64,000 nucleotides of DNA from Gemmatimonadota bacterium (GTDB lineage: Bacteria; Gemmatimonadota; Gemmatimonadetes; Gemmatimonadales; GWC2-71-9): NCBI GenBank assembly GCA_020351775.1, contig CP070666.1:5274650-5338649 (forward strand), read 5' to 3'. Positions 63,229-64,000 of the stretch are shown piece after piece. The stretch's first letter is position 1. Every line of letters starts with the position of its first letter. Below the pieces are notes generated by a model that was given only the letters and a program-made list of their open reading frames with translations, was not told the origin of the DNA and did not search any database. Position numbers and translations under genes: made by a program.

Positions 63229-63423
63229 CAGTAGTGACGGACGAGTGAATCGAGCGATGGCGTCAAGCCATCTGCCTTTGGAATAGAGACGAACAAGCGA
63301 AAAGGGGGTGCCCCGGAAGAAAGTCTAGCCAGCTCATAGCGAAGCGGATCGGTGATAAACTGAGCGGAGCCTCGAACATACCGTAGCGGGGTATGTCACT
63401 TTCCGAGCGGCTGACGCCGCCTG
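63229..63423 (+). ncRNA. Hairpin-rich untranslated leader, possible structured RNA
   Basis: Between two coupled-looking genes lie several pairings: AAGGCAG / CTGCCTT enclosing GATGGC-gtcaa-GCCATC (about 63229-63278); GCTCA / TGAGC (63332-63365); CATACC-gtagcgg-GGTATG (about 63377-63395); and GCGGC-tgac-GCCGC (63407-63420). AAAGGGGGTG occurs at 63301-63310 and again at 63424-63433 as the ribosome binding site of the next ORF. No known riboswitch could be matched. Calling it a functional RNA is tentative. Confidence 0.35.
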
Positions 63424-63440
63424 AAAGGGGGTGACGCGAC

Positions 63441-63509
63441 ATGATCACATTGATCCTCGACGCCTTGTGCGCCTTGTGCGCACTTGCCTCATGGCAGAAT
63501 TGGGGCTAG
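63441..63509 (+). CDS. 22-residue peptide with CxxC motif
   Basis: ATG 63441 is preceded by AAAGGGGGTGA, a near-ideal ribosome binding site, at suitable spacing. The peptide is hydrophobic with C10-A-L-C13, a tandem ALC repeat encoded by two identical nine-base units, then WQNW and a stop at 63507-63509. It is too short to identify by similarity. Its place between the signalling genes and the membrane gene suggests a leader peptide or small membrane partner. Confidence 0.5.
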   Translation: MITLILDALCALCALASWQNWG

Positions 63510-63554
63510 ACGTTCGGCCGGGGTATCCTCCCCTGATTGAGAGCGCTGCGACGA

Positions 63555-64000
63555 ATGGCGATTTCAAGTAGTCGGGCGAACGCTGTCAACAGCTACGTGG
63601 CTCTGGTTGCCCTCTTGGGCGCAGCGTCGCTTGTACTGTCAGCCACCTTCGACCCCCTGGCGCGTTTTAATGACGCTGAGTCAGTCTTCGGTGTCCTCGC
63701 GTTCGTTCTTCTCGCCCTTGGTCTCCAGCTAGCCGAGTACCGACTGGCGGTTGGCACTTCACATGGTGCCATTGCCTTCATCGTTTACATGGCTGCTGCG
63801 CTACTGTTTGGCCCGACCTGGTGCGCGATTATCACCGGCGTTACGGTAGTGTCAGCTCAAGCGTTGAATCGGAAGGCTCCGCTCAAGATCGTATTCAACG
63901 TCTCGCAGCATGTCACTGCCCTGATTGCTGGAACGTGTGTATATGTGTTAATGGGCGGACCGATCCCGCCTGATTCACTGGGTATTGCCTTGGTGCCGTT
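63555..64000 (+). CDS. Multi-pass membrane protein, N-terminal part (runs off the window)
   Basis: The first 148 residues are visible, open to the window edge, with four to five hydrophobic segments (about 13-29, 40-58, 68-86, 87-102 and 116-135). The motif FNVSQHVTALIAG is the kind seen in N-terminal membrane regions of HD-GYP phosphodiesterases and related signalling proteins. If an HD-GYP or GGDEF domain follows, the operon would both make and break c-di-GMP; the visible part cannot prove this. Confidence 0.6.
   Translation, partial: MAISSSRANAVNSYVALVALLGAASLVLSATFDPLARFNDAESVFGVLAFVLLALGLQLAEYRLAVGTSHGAIAFIVYMAAALLFGPTWCAIITGVTVVSAQALNRKAPLKIVFNVSQHVTALIAGTCVYVLMGGPIPPDSLGIALVP

Noticed and set aside
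63304-63327. Six-codon ORF beginning at the GTG of the first AAAGGGGGTG copy
   Set aside because: Its start lies within the ribosome-binding-like element itself and it has no separate initiation signal.
63301-63440. GEMM-type c-di-GMP riboswitch before the micropeptide
   Set aside because: GTAGCGGGGT recalls part of GEMM-I, but the invariant CGCAAAGCC-like core and paired receptor elements are not visible. Only a covariance search could reopen this.
1-64000. CRISPR arrays, tRNA or rRNA genes, insertion sequences, toxin-antitoxin pairs
   Set aside because: Reading through the window revealed no regular spacer repeats, cloverleaf-like segments, transposase motifs or terminal inverted repeats; tRNAscan or Infernal would be needed for a firm negative.

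Overview
The window looks like chromosomal DNA (about 60 % G+C, many GTG/TTG starts, start-stop overlaps) of a free-living, aerobic, Gram-negative-type bacterium, most probably of the phylum Gemmatimonadota or a close FCB-group relative. This assignment is inference. It rests on a 2049-residue SprA-like giant outer-membrane protein, LptF/LptG, heme A synthase plus a Ccm cytochrome c maturation cluster, and a complete type IV pilus (T4P) system. No rRNA, tRNA, CRISPR array, insertion sequence or prophage was recognised.

Layout. 1-14260: the 3' part of acs (acetyl-CoA synthetase, minus strand); a STAS protein; ccmABC plus a tiny ccmD-like gene; an aquaporin; an ECF sigma / zinc anti-sigma / DUF92 operon; a V4R-like protein; an M24 peptidase; ctaA; an NhaC-type antiporter; and the lptF-lptG-like pair. 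14261-22105: overlapping divergent promoters, the giant SprA-like gene overlapped by an M28/glutaminyl-cyclase-like gene, and a ComEA-like double HhH protein.

22111-46942 is a T4P island: pilB-pilT-pilC, a small membrane protein with an ABC ATPase, pilS-pilR, a methyltransferase and three glycosyltransferase-type genes, two tandem major-pilin genes behind a near-perfect sigma-54 promoter, three minor-pilin-type genes, pilM-N-O-P-Q and a large Ig-like/propeller-like lipoprotein. PilB carries two complete MshEN motifs, so the pilus motor is expected to bind c-di-GMP. 47044-59945 is mostly housekeeping: aroC, aroK, topA, trmFO, xerC, hslV, hslU, argF, gcvT, mog/moaB, and an NtrC-type regulator with a degenerate receiver.

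59946-64000 is the least ordinary part. A 784-bp gene-poor stretch with a strong promoter leads into a fusion of ferredoxin, [FeFe]-hydrogenase-like domain, Fe-S domain and GGDEF. An overlapping uncharacterised gene follows, then a hairpin-rich leader, a 22-residue peptide gene with a CxxC, and a multi-pass membrane protein cut by the window edge. I read this as a redox- or H2-responsive c-di-GMP cassette. It could feed the pilus machinery through PilB, but that link is inference.
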